DNA from: Roseiarcus sp963780825
Lineage (GTDB): Bacteria > Pseudomonadota > Alphaproteobacteria > Rhizobiales > Beijerinckiaceae
Direction of reading: 5' to 3'
Assembly (NCBI GenBank): GCA_963780825.1
Contig: CAWADL010000014.1
Coordinates: 248,001-312,000, forward strand
Length of the DNA stretch: 64,000 nt
The notes beneath the pieces were generated by a model, which was not told the origin of the DNA, did not search any database, and saw nothing but the letters and a program-made list of their open reading frames with translations. The position numbers and the translations under genes are program-made. The number at the start of each line of letters is the position of its first letter. The stretch's first letter is position 1. Shown here piece after piece: positions 19,153-28,200 of the stretch.

Positions 19153-19265
19153 GATGCGCGCGAATTGGGGCGGCCAGAGGCGGAGCGTCCCGGCCGGCGG
19201 CTCTTAAGGTCACGTTCATTTTGCGCGGAATAGCCTGCGGTTGCTTAGCGTAATAGGAGGAAACC

Positions 19266-19628
19266 TTGCAAAAAATGCTAATCGCGCTCGCCGCTCTCGG
19301 CGCATTGACCGCGATCTCGACGGCTCCGGCTGAGGCGTCCGGAGGCTGCGGTCCCTATCGTCATCTTACCCCCTGGGGCGCCTGCCGGCCGCCGGGGCAA
19401 TTGGGCTGGCCGCCGGGCGGCGGCGTCGTTGTCGCTCCGGTCTGGGGAGGCGGCGGCTACGGGGGTGGTGGATACTGGCATGGCGGCGGCGGCCATTGGC
19501 ATGGCGGTGGCGGCTACTGGCACGGTGGTGGGGGTCACTGGCACGGCGGTGGCGGGCATTGGCACGGTGGTGGGGGACACTGGCATGGCGGTGGCGGGCA
19601 CTGGCACGGCGGCGGACATCGTCACTGA
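19266..19628 (+). CDS. Secreted Gly/His-rich repeat protein
   Basis: 120-aa protein with a signal peptide (about residues 1-24, ending APAEA). The mature protein begins SGGCGPYRHLTPWGACRPPG, a two-cysteine head found in small secreted proteins of Rhizobiales. It continues with seven tandem 7-residue units (YWHGGGG or HWHGGGG) and ends HRH. The His/Trp/Gly array suggests metal binding or a cell-surface structural role; this is inference. TTG at 19266 is the likely start because AGGAGG lies 5 bases upstream. The ATG at 19275 would be 14 bases away. A terminator follows at 19642. Unrelated to either neighbour. Confidence 0.85.
   Translation: MQKMLIALAALGALTAISTAPAEASGGCGPYRHLTPWGACRPPGQLGWPPGGGVVVAPVWGGGGYGGGGYWHGGGGHWHGGGGYWHGGGGHWHGGGGHWHGGGGHWHGGGGHWHGGGHRH
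19473..19619 (+). repeat. Seven 21-bp tandem coding repeats
   Basis: Seven 21-bp units of the form CACTGGCACGGTGGTGGGGG encode (Y/H)WHGGGG. Third positions vary between units, showing that the repeat has been kept at the protein level and is not a very recent slippage product. Confidence 0.85.
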
Positions 19629-19641
19629 CGCCCATTGAAGG

Positions 19642-19665
19642 CTGGCCCGCATCGGGCCAGTTTTT
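19642..19665 (+). terminator. Rho-independent terminator of the Gly/His-rich gene
   Basis: CTGGCCCG and CGGGCCAG pair around a 3-base loop and are followed by TTTTT. It lies about 13 bases past the stop codon of the Gly/His-rich gene. Confidence 0.88.
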
Positions 19666-19688
19666 CGTCGCGAGCTAAGACTTCGCGA

Positions 19689-22550
19689 TCAACTCGACGA
19701 AGGTTTGGCGCTGACTGCGGTCGCAAATATCAGCGCCTCTGCCACATAGGCTACCCGGGCTTGCGGCGCTGTTGCCGCCGCGTCGATGACGCGCCGCAGG
19801 TCTACGTCCGGCTCGCCCTCGACGATAGCTAGCGCGCGCATCAGCGCCCCGCGGCGCCATAGCGTGCACTCGAGGCGCGCGGTCGAACCGGCATCGGAGA
19901 CAAGGCGGCTCGCGAAATCGCCGCCCTCGAAGGTCAGGTCGACGAAGCCGAGGCCGCGTTTTCGTGTGGCGAATGGCGTAATTATCGGCGCCGCGGCGCC
20001 GCCTGCCGCCTCGAATGGCTGGCTATCGCAGAGCGCCAACCCAACACGAGCGTCCGCCTGCAGCGGCGCGACCAATCGCGTCAGGAAGTCAGGATCGGCG
20101 ACGGATTCCGTGTCGGCGATCCAAATGAAATCGCCCGTCGCCATCTCGGCAGCGCGCCGCCATAGCGAGACTCGCTCAGATGGTTGATCCTCGATGACCA
20201 CCGTCGCATCGCGATCGGCGTCATGCGCGCAGGAGTCGATTTCATTGAAAGATGCATCGGAGGCCTTCTCGTCAAAAACGAGAACCTCCAAAACCGGGTG
20301 GATTTGCGCGAAAACCGCTTCGAGCGCCGGCCGCGCCTGCTTCGCCTCTCGGCGATGAAAGGCGGCGACCGAAATATTCGCGACGAGGGGAGCGAGCGCG
20401 TCTCTCAGCCACCGAACAGCCGTGTCGGCGGCTGATGGGCCGGGCTCGCCGCTCAGCGCCGGATCCACGACGAAGGATGTTCCGTCGGCGAGGTCCGCCG
20501 CAGCCAGCGCCCTTTGTTTGATGCGCTCGTCAGCGAACACTACGACATCGGCACATTTGAGAGCACCGCCTTGCGTCCCGTCAAACCACCATAGAGTTCT
20601 GACTCCGGCCCGAACCAAGTCCTCGATCGCGCCGGACGCGCCAGCGCCGACCATGGCGGCCAAGGCGCCGCTGATGGGCGCCGCGCCGTCGTCCCACAAG
20701 ATTTCAAAGCCGTAGGCCGCCGAGAGTTGACGCGCGGCTTCCGCCAATCGCCGATCGTCTCGGCGCCCCACGGCGAGGATCGACGCCTTGCGTCGCCGCT
20801 CGCCGTAAATCGCCCGCGCTGTCGCGTTGAGATAGGCCCAACCAAAATGCGCGTCGGGCTCAAGATAAGCGCCTTCGCTCCATTCGTTCCAGGCGTTGAT
20901 ACAGACGATCGGCTGGCCGAAGATTGGGCGCGCGCGTGCGCGTGCGAGCAGCTCGCTGAGCCAGCGCTCGTATTTGATTGGTGTCGAGCCGACCAGCGTG
21001 AGACCCTGTCCTTGACGACGCGCGTCGTTGTCCCAATGCGGCGCCGCGGTCTTGATCAGTGGAAAATCGGAGGTTACGGCGAGCGACGCCGCCGCCAAGT
21101 CGTCATAGGCAAAGACGTCCGCCTCGAAATGATCGTCGAATATTTCGAGGCTGTCGTAGATCTGTGGCAAGCCCTTCGTCAGTTTGTGCGGGGGAAATTC
21201 AACTGCGGCGTCGAAGCCCAGAGGCACGGGGTCGACGTCGTCGAATCCTTGCGCCATCACGAAGATAGGGTTTTCGCCGAAATGCTCGGCGAAGATACGC
21301 CGCCAACGCGCGATGGTTCGCGCGCATTCCGGGATCTGTCCGGCGCGATAAACCATCAGCAAGGGGCGGCCGTCGAGCCTGATATATCGGGGATCGCGGA
21401 AGTGCCGGACGAATTCCCCGCAGCGACGCCGCTCGTCGCGCTCCTCATAAGTCTGCGCGATGAGAACTTCGGAATCGGCGCCGTCCCAGCGCCGCGTCCA
21501 GTTCTCGTTCGCCCACATCAGGCAGAATCCGATGTCGATGTCCGGCGTCGTGAGCAACTGTTCGAGCGGCTTCTCCAAAAGCCGGCGTCCGTCGAATTCA
21601 TAATAGTAAAAGACGAAGCCATGCAGTCCCGCGGCTTTGGCCGCTCGCGCCTGTTCGCGCATGACGTTCGGATCGGAGAGATCGTAGAAGCCGAACGCCC
21701 CGGGAACCCTCGGTTGATAGTGGCCCTGGAAGCGCGGCTGACCGCGTGCGAGGTTCGTCCACTCGGTAAAGCCTTCGCCCCACCATGCGTCGTTCTCGGC
21801 GATGCGATGAAATTGCGTGAGATACTGGGCGAGCACCATCGCGTCGGGGGGCGGTCTGCCAGGTCGCGTTTCGTTTGCCTCAAACAGCGGGCCAGCGCGC
21901 GCGTGTTTGCGCACGAGTTCGAAAGACGTCGGTCCGACGCGGCGCGGCGCTAACGGTTGTCCTTCGCGCTTTCGCCGCCGCAAATCCGCGACCGGATTGG
22001 CGCCCCGGTCATGGGCGAGATGCTGATTGGCGTAGAGCCGTGGGTTGAAATCGGCGGAGGGCTTGCGGAATTCGCGGAAGCCGAAGTGCATGTAATGCAG
22101 GAACGGATCCATCCGCGCCTCGGCGACATCCGGATTGGCCTGCATGTAGTAGGCGGCGTCGAACTCCGGTATCGGACTGAAAGCGCCGAAGCGATGCGCG
22201 AGATAGTGCACAAGCGGCTTGTCGGTTTGGTTGGTCTCGGCGTACCAGCGCGCCTCGAACATCGGCGAGGGATCTCGGCCCAAGGCTTCGCCGAACAACG
22301 CATAGTGCAACAGCGGATTGATCTCGCTCCGCGCCACGTCGGGATTTTGTTCGAGGTACCATTTCGAGTCGAAGATGATGTTCGGCTCGAGACCAACCCT
22401 GAAGCCCTGTTGATAGAAATGTTCAAAGGCGTCCGCGTCGGCGGGCAAGTGCGCACGGCGGCGATAGAACGATTCGTCGAAATAACCGCCTTCAAGGACC
22501 AGCCGCGCGCTTGTCAGATCAAGGGAAGCGAATTTTTCGGCCGTACCCAT
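19689..22550 (-). CDS. WbsX/GH99-like glycan protein with C-terminal glycosyltransferase fold
   Basis: 953-aa multidomain protein. Residues about 20-190 hold four copies of a 40-50 residue module with the pattern WYLEQNPDV, then NPLLHYALFG. Residues about 237-575 form the WbsX/GH99-like barrel (AQYLTQFHRIAENDAWWGEG, FCLMWANENWTRRW, CINAWNEWSEGAYLEPD), a domain found in O-antigen and exopolysaccharide loci. Residues about 735-930 resemble a degenerate GT2 domain (ISVAAFHRREAKQARPALEA, FIWIADTESVADPDFL). It is the last gene of the minus-strand secretion operon. Likely role: modifying a surface glycan or the glycan of the exported protein. Enzymatic activity is unproven. Confidence 0.82.
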   Translation of the reverse strand: MGTAEKFASLDLTSARLVLEGGYFDESFYRRRAHLPADADAFEHFYQQGFRVGLEPNIIFDSKWYLEQNPDVARSEINPLLHYALFGEALGRDPSPMFEARWYAETNQTDKPLVHYLAHRFGAFSPIPEFDAAYYMQANPDVAEARMDPFLHYMHFGFREFRKPSADFNPRLYANQHLAHDRGANPVADLRRRKREGQPLAPRRVGPTSFELVRKHARAGPLFEANETRPGRPPPDAMVLAQYLTQFHRIAENDAWWGEGFTEWTNLARGQPRFQGHYQPRVPGAFGFYDLSDPNVMREQARAAKAAGLHGFVFYYYEFDGRRLLEKPLEQLLTTPDIDIGFCLMWANENWTRRWDGADSEVLIAQTYEERDERRRCGEFVRHFRDPRYIRLDGRPLLMVYRAGQIPECARTIARWRRIFAEHFGENPIFVMAQGFDDVDPVPLGFDAAVEFPPHKLTKGLPQIYDSLEIFDDHFEADVFAYDDLAAASLAVTSDFPLIKTAAPHWDNDARRQGQGLTLVGSTPIKYERWLSELLARARARPIFGQPIVCINAWNEWSEGAYLEPDAHFGWAYLNATARAIYGERRRKASILAVGRRDDRRLAEAARQLSAAYGFEILWDDGAAPISGALAAMVGAGASGAIEDLVRAGVRTLWWFDGTQGGALKCADVVVFADERIKQRALAAADLADGTSFVVDPALSGEPGPSAADTAVRWLRDALAPLVANISVAAFHRREAKQARPALEAVFAQIHPVLEVLVFDEKASDASFNEIDSCAHDADRDATVVIEDQPSERVSLWRRAAEMATGDFIWIADTESVADPDFLTRLVAPLQADARVGLALCDSQPFEAAGGAAAPIITPFATRKRGLGFVDLTFEGGDFASRLVSDAGSTARLECTLWRRGALMRALAIVEGEPDVDLRRVIDAAATAPQARVAYVAEALIFATAVSAKPSSS

Positions 22551-22627
22551 GTCAGAAACCCGCTACAGAGCCTGAAATCCATAGCAGCAAGTCGGACCGC
22601 ACGGACGAGGCGGCGACCCGGCCTTTG

Positions 22628-24520
22628 CTATGCGCCTGCGACCGCCGGTGCGTGCACCTGTCGCGCCGTCTTGGCTCGCTCGATCCAATCCGCGCCGATC
22701 TGTTCGTCGGCTTCCACTCCAATGCCTTTCAGGCGCATGACGCCCCAATTGTGCATGCCATCAATGTGCCCGGCTTCGGCGGCCATCCGGTACATTTCGG
22801 CGCCGCGCGTCACGTCACGCTCGACGCCCTCTCCGGTGCAATACATGACGCCGAGATCGAATTGCGCGGCGGGAAGCCCCGATTCCGCGGCCCGAGCCAT
22901 CCATTCGGCGGCTTTCACGGCGTCTTTGGGCGCCAGGCCGCCGTTCCGATACATGACCGCGAGAATATATTGCGCCTCCGCCTGTCCGGCCTCGGCCGCA
23001 ATCGTGTACCAGCGCATCGCATCTTCGGGCTTGGCGGCGACATCGTAGCGGCCGGCGTAGAGATGGCCGAGCTGCGTGGCCGCAATCGAGAATCCAGAGC
23101 TCGCCGCCTCGCGCAACAGCATCTCGGCTTTGCGAACGTCGCGCGTGTCTTTGTCCGCCAGCAGGAACACCGTGGCCAACATGGCCTTGGCTTCCGGATC
23201 GTCTTTGCTTGCGGCGCGCTCCAACCATCGTCGCGCTTCGCCGGGATCTCGAGGGCCTCCGTCGCCGGAAAGAAACATGCGGGCGAGACGGACCTGCGCG
23301 ACCGGGAGTTCCTGGTCGGCCGCGGTCCTGTACCATTGCCTCGCCTTGTTCAGATCCAGCTCGACGCCGGTCCCGACGGCGTAGAAGCTGGCGATGTTGT
23401 GGGCGCCGATCACGTGCCCTTTCTCGGCGGCCTTGAGGAAATAACGGCCGGCGTCGGGGAGGCTCTGGTAGCTTCCCTCGCCGGTCGCGGCGAGCCGTCC
23501 GGCGATGAAGAGCGCGTGCACGTCGCCGGTTTCGGCGGCGCGGCGGTACCAGATTTCCGCCTCGCGCAAATCCGGCGGGCGCCCGTCGCCTCTGCTGTAG
23601 AACTCGCCGAGCGCCATCATCGCGGACAATTGTCCCTGTTTGGCGGCGCTGCGCAAAAGGGTTTCCGCGCGGTCGAGATCGCGCGGCGCGTCTTCGCCCG
23701 CCATCAGGATCGCGCCGCTTCTATATTGCGCAAAACTTTCGCCCGCTTGCGCGGCCTCAAGAAACAGCTTCAGGGCGCGCGCACGATCTTTAGGTCGCCC
23801 GAGGCCATCGAAGTAGATCGTCGCCAGCGCGACCTTTGCGCGCGCATGATCCTTATCCGCGGCTTTTTCGTAGTGATCGGCGGCGCGGGACGGATCCGCA
23901 TCGACACCGAGCCCGCGGAAATAAACGTCGCCGAGACCGAAATCTCCAGAGGATCGCCCAGCCGCCGCGGCCCGCTCGAGCGAGGCTTTCCCTCGCTCGT
24001 AATCGCGTTCGCATCCCTCGCCGTTGAGATAGAGCTGGGCGACAAGTTCGGCGGCCTCCGACAAACCCGCCGCTTCGGCAGCGCAAAGCAGTTCGAAGGC
24101 GCGCGCAGGATTTGGCTCCGTGCGGGCGCCCCTCGGAAATATTAGATTGGCCAGTTTCTCCGTCTCTTCCGAGGAGGGTTCGAGTCGCACCGCGCGAAGC
24201 CGCTGGACGTCCTGATCGGTCGCGCCCCAGAGCAAAAGCTTGGCAAGTTCCAGTTTTGCCTCAGCGTGACCGCGCTGCGAAGCTATCTCGAACCAATGCG
24301 CGGCTTCGGCGAAATTGCCAAATACGCCTTCTCCGCGACGATAGAGGCGACCGATAGCGAATTCCGCGTCGCCTGAACCCCTGTTACGCCGCGCGGCCTC
24401 ACGCCAATATTTGAGCGCGTCTACGAAACGCCCCTTCGCGTAGGCGGCATTCCCGGCCGCGAGAGGGCCGCTGAACAGTCCAACAGCTCGTGAACGAAAG
24501 CTCCGCGAAATCGCGCTCAT
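22628..24520 (-). CDS. Sel1-repeat (TPR-like) protein
   Basis: 630-aa protein made almost entirely of about sixteen Sel1-type repeats of 36 residues (pattern A-x6-LG-x-LY-x2-G-x-G-V-x-RD-x2-KA-x2-WY-x2-AA), for example LGVMYCTGEGVERDVTRGAE. The N-terminus (MSAISRSFRSRAVGLFSG) is short, basic and not a clear signal peptide. Sel1 solenoids are protein-protein scaffolds. It starts at ATG 24520, 4 bases after the hlyD stop, with GCGGGG as weak ribosome site, so it is translationally coupled to the secretion genes. Likely an assembly or regulatory scaffold for the exporter or the glycosyltransferases. Confidence 0.88.
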   Translation of the reverse strand: MSAISRSFRSRAVGLFSGPLAAGNAAYAKGRFVDALKYWREAARRNRGSGDAEFAIGRLYRRGEGVFGNFAEAAHWFEIASQRGHAEAKLELAKLLLWGATDQDVQRLRAVRLEPSSEETEKLANLIFPRGARTEPNPARAFELLCAAEAAGLSEAAELVAQLYLNGEGCERDYERGKASLERAAAAGRSSGDFGLGDVYFRGLGVDADPSRAADHYEKAADKDHARAKVALATIYFDGLGRPKDRARALKLFLEAAQAGESFAQYRSGAILMAGEDAPRDLDRAETLLRSAAKQGQLSAMMALGEFYSRGDGRPPDLREAEIWYRRAAETGDVHALFIAGRLAATGEGSYQSLPDAGRYFLKAAEKGHVIGAHNIASFYAVGTGVELDLNKARQWYRTAADQELPVAQVRLARMFLSGDGGPRDPGEARRWLERAASKDDPEAKAMLATVFLLADKDTRDVRKAEMLLREAASSGFSIAATQLGHLYAGRYDVAAKPEDAMRWYTIAAEAGQAEAQYILAVMYRNGGLAPKDAVKAAEWMARAAESGLPAAQFDLGVMYCTGEGVERDVTRGAEMYRMAAEAGHIDGMHNWGVMRLKGIGVEADEQIGADWIERAKTARQVHAPAVAGA

Positions 24521-24526
24521 CCCCGC

Positions 24527-25904
24527 TCAGGGCTCCCGCATCGACTCGCCGACCCCGTTCATCAAACCGCCCATCACATAACTCCAGATCGACCGCGAGC
24601 CGACCTTGACGTCGGCGGTGAGCGTCATCCCCGGCAACAACGTGGACGTGGCGGGCACGTTGATGAGCTTGTTGCGATCGATCGTCACCTCGACATTGTA
24701 GTAGGCGGGGACGTTCTGATTGTTGAGGGTGGTGGAGGCGTTGTCGCCGACCCACTTCACAGTGCCTTCGAGCGTGCCGAACTCATTGGAGCGGAACGCC
24801 TCGACCTTCAGCGTAACGGGATCACCGGGGCGAACAAACGCGATCTGCCCAGTATTAATCTGCACGAGCGCCTCTAGCTGGACACGGACCGGCATCAACG
24901 AAATAACCGTGGTCCCCTGCGATACGACCGATCCCACCGAGAGATTTGGCGCGACGGAAAGCACGATGCAGTCCTCTGGCGCGATCCAGCGCACGAGCTC
25001 TTGGTGCCGGAGCGCCGAGTTCGAGTTGCGGCAACGCCGCTTCCATACCGTTCCGCGCCGTCAACAGATCCTGAGACGCCTGCGCCTTGAACTGTTCCTG
25101 ATAGGTCCGTTGATCCGCTTGGGTCGAAGCCAGCGTGTGCTCGGCCTCGATGCGGCTGTTGCGATCGAAATCCGCGTAGCGCTGCGATTCGATTTTAGCC
25201 TGCGTCGCCCCGAGCAGATTGAGCATCGAGCCGGTGCCGTGCTCCTCGAGTTTGACCCGCATGTCTTCGATCTGTTTGTTGACGGTCGTCTCGCTGGCGT
25301 ATCGGGCCTCGTCGACTTTGTATTTTTCGATCGTCGCCTGTAGCGTACTGACCTTCTGCTCAAAGCTGTTGATGGAGGCGTGATACTGCGCCATCTGCTG
25401 GTTGTAATAGTCGAGATTTTCTTTCTGATACCTCGCTGTCTGGTCGCTGGCGGTTGTAGGATATGTCAGCGGCGTCAACGAAATGAGCGCCTGATCGCGG
25501 GCGATCTGCGCGCGGAAACCCTCGATCTGAGCGCGGAATTGATTGACGTTCGCCGCAGCGAAAGTCGGATCCAGGGTCGCCAGGACCTGTCCTTTGCCCA
25601 CGCGCTGCCCTTCCTTGACGTCGAGGCTGCGGATGATTGACGGATCCAACGCCTGATACACGAGCGCCGGCTCCATCGGGACGATCGTTCCGGAAGCACT
25701 GCTGACGACGCGATCGATATGCGACACCCACATGAAGACCAGCAGCAGCGCGATGAACCCGGACAGCGCATAGACCGTCATGCCGGCGCCGCGCGGATAC
25801 GGCTGCTCGCGCAACGCCGCGATCTCCGATTGATACTCGCGGACAACCGCTATGGAGACTTCGCGATGGTCGGGCTGACGACGCGGGAGAGATTTACGAA
25901 ACAC
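24527..25904 (-). CDS. Type I secretion membrane-fusion protein, HlyD family (frameshifted)
   Basis: About 458 aa periplasmic adaptor bridging the ABC exporter and an outer-membrane TolC-type channel. One N-terminal membrane segment (ALSGFIALLLVFMWV, residues about 42-60), a lipoyl-like half (LDVKEGQRVGKGQVLATLDP), a long coiled-coil hairpin, then the second lipoyl half and beta-barrel domain (RWIAPEDCIVLSVAPNLSVG; TLLPGMTLTADVKVGSRS). One extra base near 25016 splits the gene; removal restores ELALRHQELVRWIAPED. The start is GTG 25904, which overlaps the exporter stop by 11 bases. No tolC homologue lies in the window. Confidence 0.88.
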
Positions 25905-28134
25905 GGGTCGGACCTCGCGTGATCGGGCGCGCCGTCGTCGTCTGCACGTTAGACAGATGACGGTTCTGCTGCAGCCAGAGGCCGCGGTAGATTTCGCAGC
26001 GCTCGAGTAGTTCCTCGTGGGTGCCAATGTCTTCGAACTTGCCACGCTCGAGAACCAGAATGGCGTCGGATTTGACCAGCGACGACAAGCGGTGCGAGAT
26101 CACGATCACTGTGCGGCCTTGCGCGATACGGCGAATGTTTTCATTGACGATCGCCTCGCTATCCGGATCGAGCGCGCTCGTCGCTTCATCCAAGATCAAG
26201 ATGCGTGGATCGAGGATGAGCGCGCGCGCGATCGCCAACCGCTGGCGTTGGCCGCCGGAAAGGTTGGGCGACCCTTCGTAGATATAAGTCTCGTAGCCGC
26301 GCGGCAGTCGATCGATGAACTCCTCCGCTCCCGCCAACCGGGCGGCGCGAACCATCTCGTCGAAAGTGGCGTGCGGCTTTGCAGCGGTGATATTGTCGCG
26401 GATCGTTCCGCTGAACAGGAAATTTTCTTGCAGCACGACGCCGAGACTTCGGCGCAAATGTGCGACGTCGTACTCGCGAACATCGACGCCATCGATCTTG
26501 ATGAGCCCTTCATAGTCGGAATGGAGCCGTTGCAGGAGTCGCGTAACCGTCGTCTTGCCTGAACCCGAGCGGCCGACGATGCCCAGGGTGCAGCCTGTGG
26601 GGGCCTCGAAATTGACGTCGTCGAGGGCGTAGCTGTTCGCGCCCTGATATTTGAATTTCACACGGGCGAATTCTACATGGCCTTGCAACGGCGTCCGCAC
26701 GCCGTGTCCGGCCCGCCCCTCTTCTTGCGGCTGCGACATGAGTTTGCGGACGATTCCGACGGCGGCCCGCGCTTCGTCGTACTGGGTTATCAGATTGGCC
26801 ATCGCCATCAGCGGCCCTTGTACGCGGCCGATCATAATCATGAACGCAAATAGGTCCCCGACCGAAACAGGATTGGACTGTGTCATCGCGATATAGACGC
26901 CGACCGCCAGCGGCAACGACATCGCGAACTGGCCTATCGGCTTCATCACGGCTTGCACGTATGCGGATACATGGCCGGCATGGAAAAGCGCCTGACTGGC
27001 GCGCACGACCAGCACATCCCACATCGCACGCTGCCTCGTCTCCAAGGCCAGCGATTTTACCGTCCGGATACCGGCAAGGTTCTGATAAAGGAACGTGCCT
27101 TTTGCAACCTCAGCAGCGATGACCTCGCCTGTCGCTCGCCGGACCGCGGGCAGCATAAGGATGAGGTAAAGTACTGCCAATCCCATGATGCCGAGCACGA
27201 TGAACGTGAGCAAAGGGCTGAATGCGAACATTACCGGGAGAAGGACGAAGAGGGAAATAGAGTCGAGGGCGGTGCCAAACCCCTGTTCATTCATAAATCT
27301 ACGGATCTTCTGAGCTTCACTGATGTCATGCGAGATCTCGCCGACAGTGCTGCGTTCGAAGAAATCGATTTGTAGGTTGAGGAGCCGATCGAAGATAATC
27401 TCGGAGACGCGCGTGTCGACGCGCGCCGCGATGATCTGCACCAAATATTGACGCATGTAGAAGAGAACGCCTTCCATCAGAAACAGGATCGACACACCCA
27501 CGCAAAGAACCGTCAAGGTGTTGAAGGCCCGGTACTCGAGCACGCTGCCTGTGATGATGCGCCAAAATACCATCGGGACCAGCGCCAGCACCGCGAGCGC
27601 GACGCCGCCGATCAGCAGATCGCGCAGGAGACGGCGCTCGCGAAGCAGCAGGGCGCCCATCAGGCCCCAACCGAACGGCTTCTCCTCGTCGAGTAGGGTG
27701 AATTCGCGCCGGATGAGAACGACGTCGCCAGTCCAGATTTCCTCGAGCCGGATCCGGTCCACCGTGATTGACGACCCTTCCTCCGCGTCCGGGTCGCGCA
27801 ACACTACATAGGGAAGGTCGCCGTGCGACTCGACGCCAGTCAAGATTACCGCGCCGCCGGTCTTCAGCTTGATGATGACCGGCAACGCCTTCTTCAAATG
27901 GGTCAGATCATCCCAATCAAGCCGGACAAGCCGCGACTTGAGGCCCGCGGTTTTTGCGCAGGACATGAGTTCTTCGATCGTGACATGTTCGTCTTCGAGC
28001 AGATTGTCTTGGACGATCTGAGAGATCGTCAAATTCAGACCGTGCGATCGGCCAATAATCGTAAGGCATCGCAGCCAAGTAGGGGACCGGTTGGTCTGGT
28101 TATCGCCGGGCGCAAGCAGCGTTATCGCAGTCAT
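25894..28134 (-). CDS. Type I secretion ABC exporter with C39-like N-terminal domain
   Basis: 746-aa ABC transporter of the HlyB type. Residues 1-140 form a peptidase C39-like domain (TWLRCLTIIGRSHGL; HGDLPYVVLRDPD) in which the catalytic cysteine position appears occupied by Thr or Trp, so it should bind substrate without cutting a leader. Residues about 155-450 carry six membrane segments. The ATPase domain has Walker A GIVGRSGSGKTT (about 520), the signature LSGGQRQRLAIARAL (about 625), Walker B ILILDEATSALD and the switch ISHRLSS. ATG 28134. It overlaps hlyD, and the adjacent RTX-like protein is the obvious substrate. Confidence 0.93.
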   Translation of the reverse strand: MTAITLLAPGDNQTNRSPTWLRCLTIIGRSHGLNLTISQIVQDNLLEDEHVTIEELMSCAKTAGLKSRLVRLDWDDLTHLKKALPVIIKLKTGGAVILTGVESHGDLPYVVLRDPDAEEGSSITVDRIRLEEIWTGDVVLIRREFTLLDEEKPFGWGLMGALLLRERRLLRDLLIGGVALAVLALVPMVFWRIITGSVLEYRAFNTLTVLCVGVSILFLMEGVLFYMRQYLVQIIAARVDTRVSEIIFDRLLNLQIDFFERSTVGEISHDISEAQKIRRFMNEQGFGTALDSISLFVLLPVMFAFSPLLTFIVLGIMGLAVLYLILMLPAVRRATGEVIAAEVAKGTFLYQNLAGIRTVKSLALETRQRAMWDVLVVRASQALFHAGHVSAYVQAVMKPIGQFAMSLPLAVGVYIAMTQSNPVSVGDLFAFMIMIGRVQGPLMAMANLITQYDEARAAVGIVRKLMSQPQEEGRAGHGVRTPLQGHVEFARVKFKYQGANSYALDDVNFEAPTGCTLGIVGRSGSGKTTVTRLLQRLHSDYEGLIKIDGVDVREYDVAHLRRSLGVVLQENFLFSGTIRDNITAAKPHATFDEMVRAARLAGAEEFIDRLPRGYETYIYEGSPNLSGGQRQRLAIARALILDPRILILDEATSALDPDSEAIVNENIRRIAQGRTVIVISHRLSSLVKSDAILVLERGKFEDIGTHEELLERCEIYRGLWLQQNRHLSNVQTTTARPITRGPTRVS

Positions 28135-28200
28135 GTGGATTCCGCCTCCAAAACGGTCCGCGAAAATTGCATCGGAAGCCGTCGCTCACCCATGCTAATG

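Noticed and set aside
19473..19619. Regular repeats that could be taken for a CRISPR array
   Set aside because: The units are 21 bp, contiguous, lack spacers and are in frame as (Y/H)WHGGGG in a gene with a signal peptide and ribosome site.
20727..21953. 408-aa open frame opposite the WbsX gene
   Set aside because: Shadow of the real minus-strand gene; its composition is atypical and there is no motif.
22511..24145. 544-aa open frame opposite the Sel1 gene
   Set aside because: Antisense shadow of the Sel1 repeats; its own apparent repeats only mirror them.
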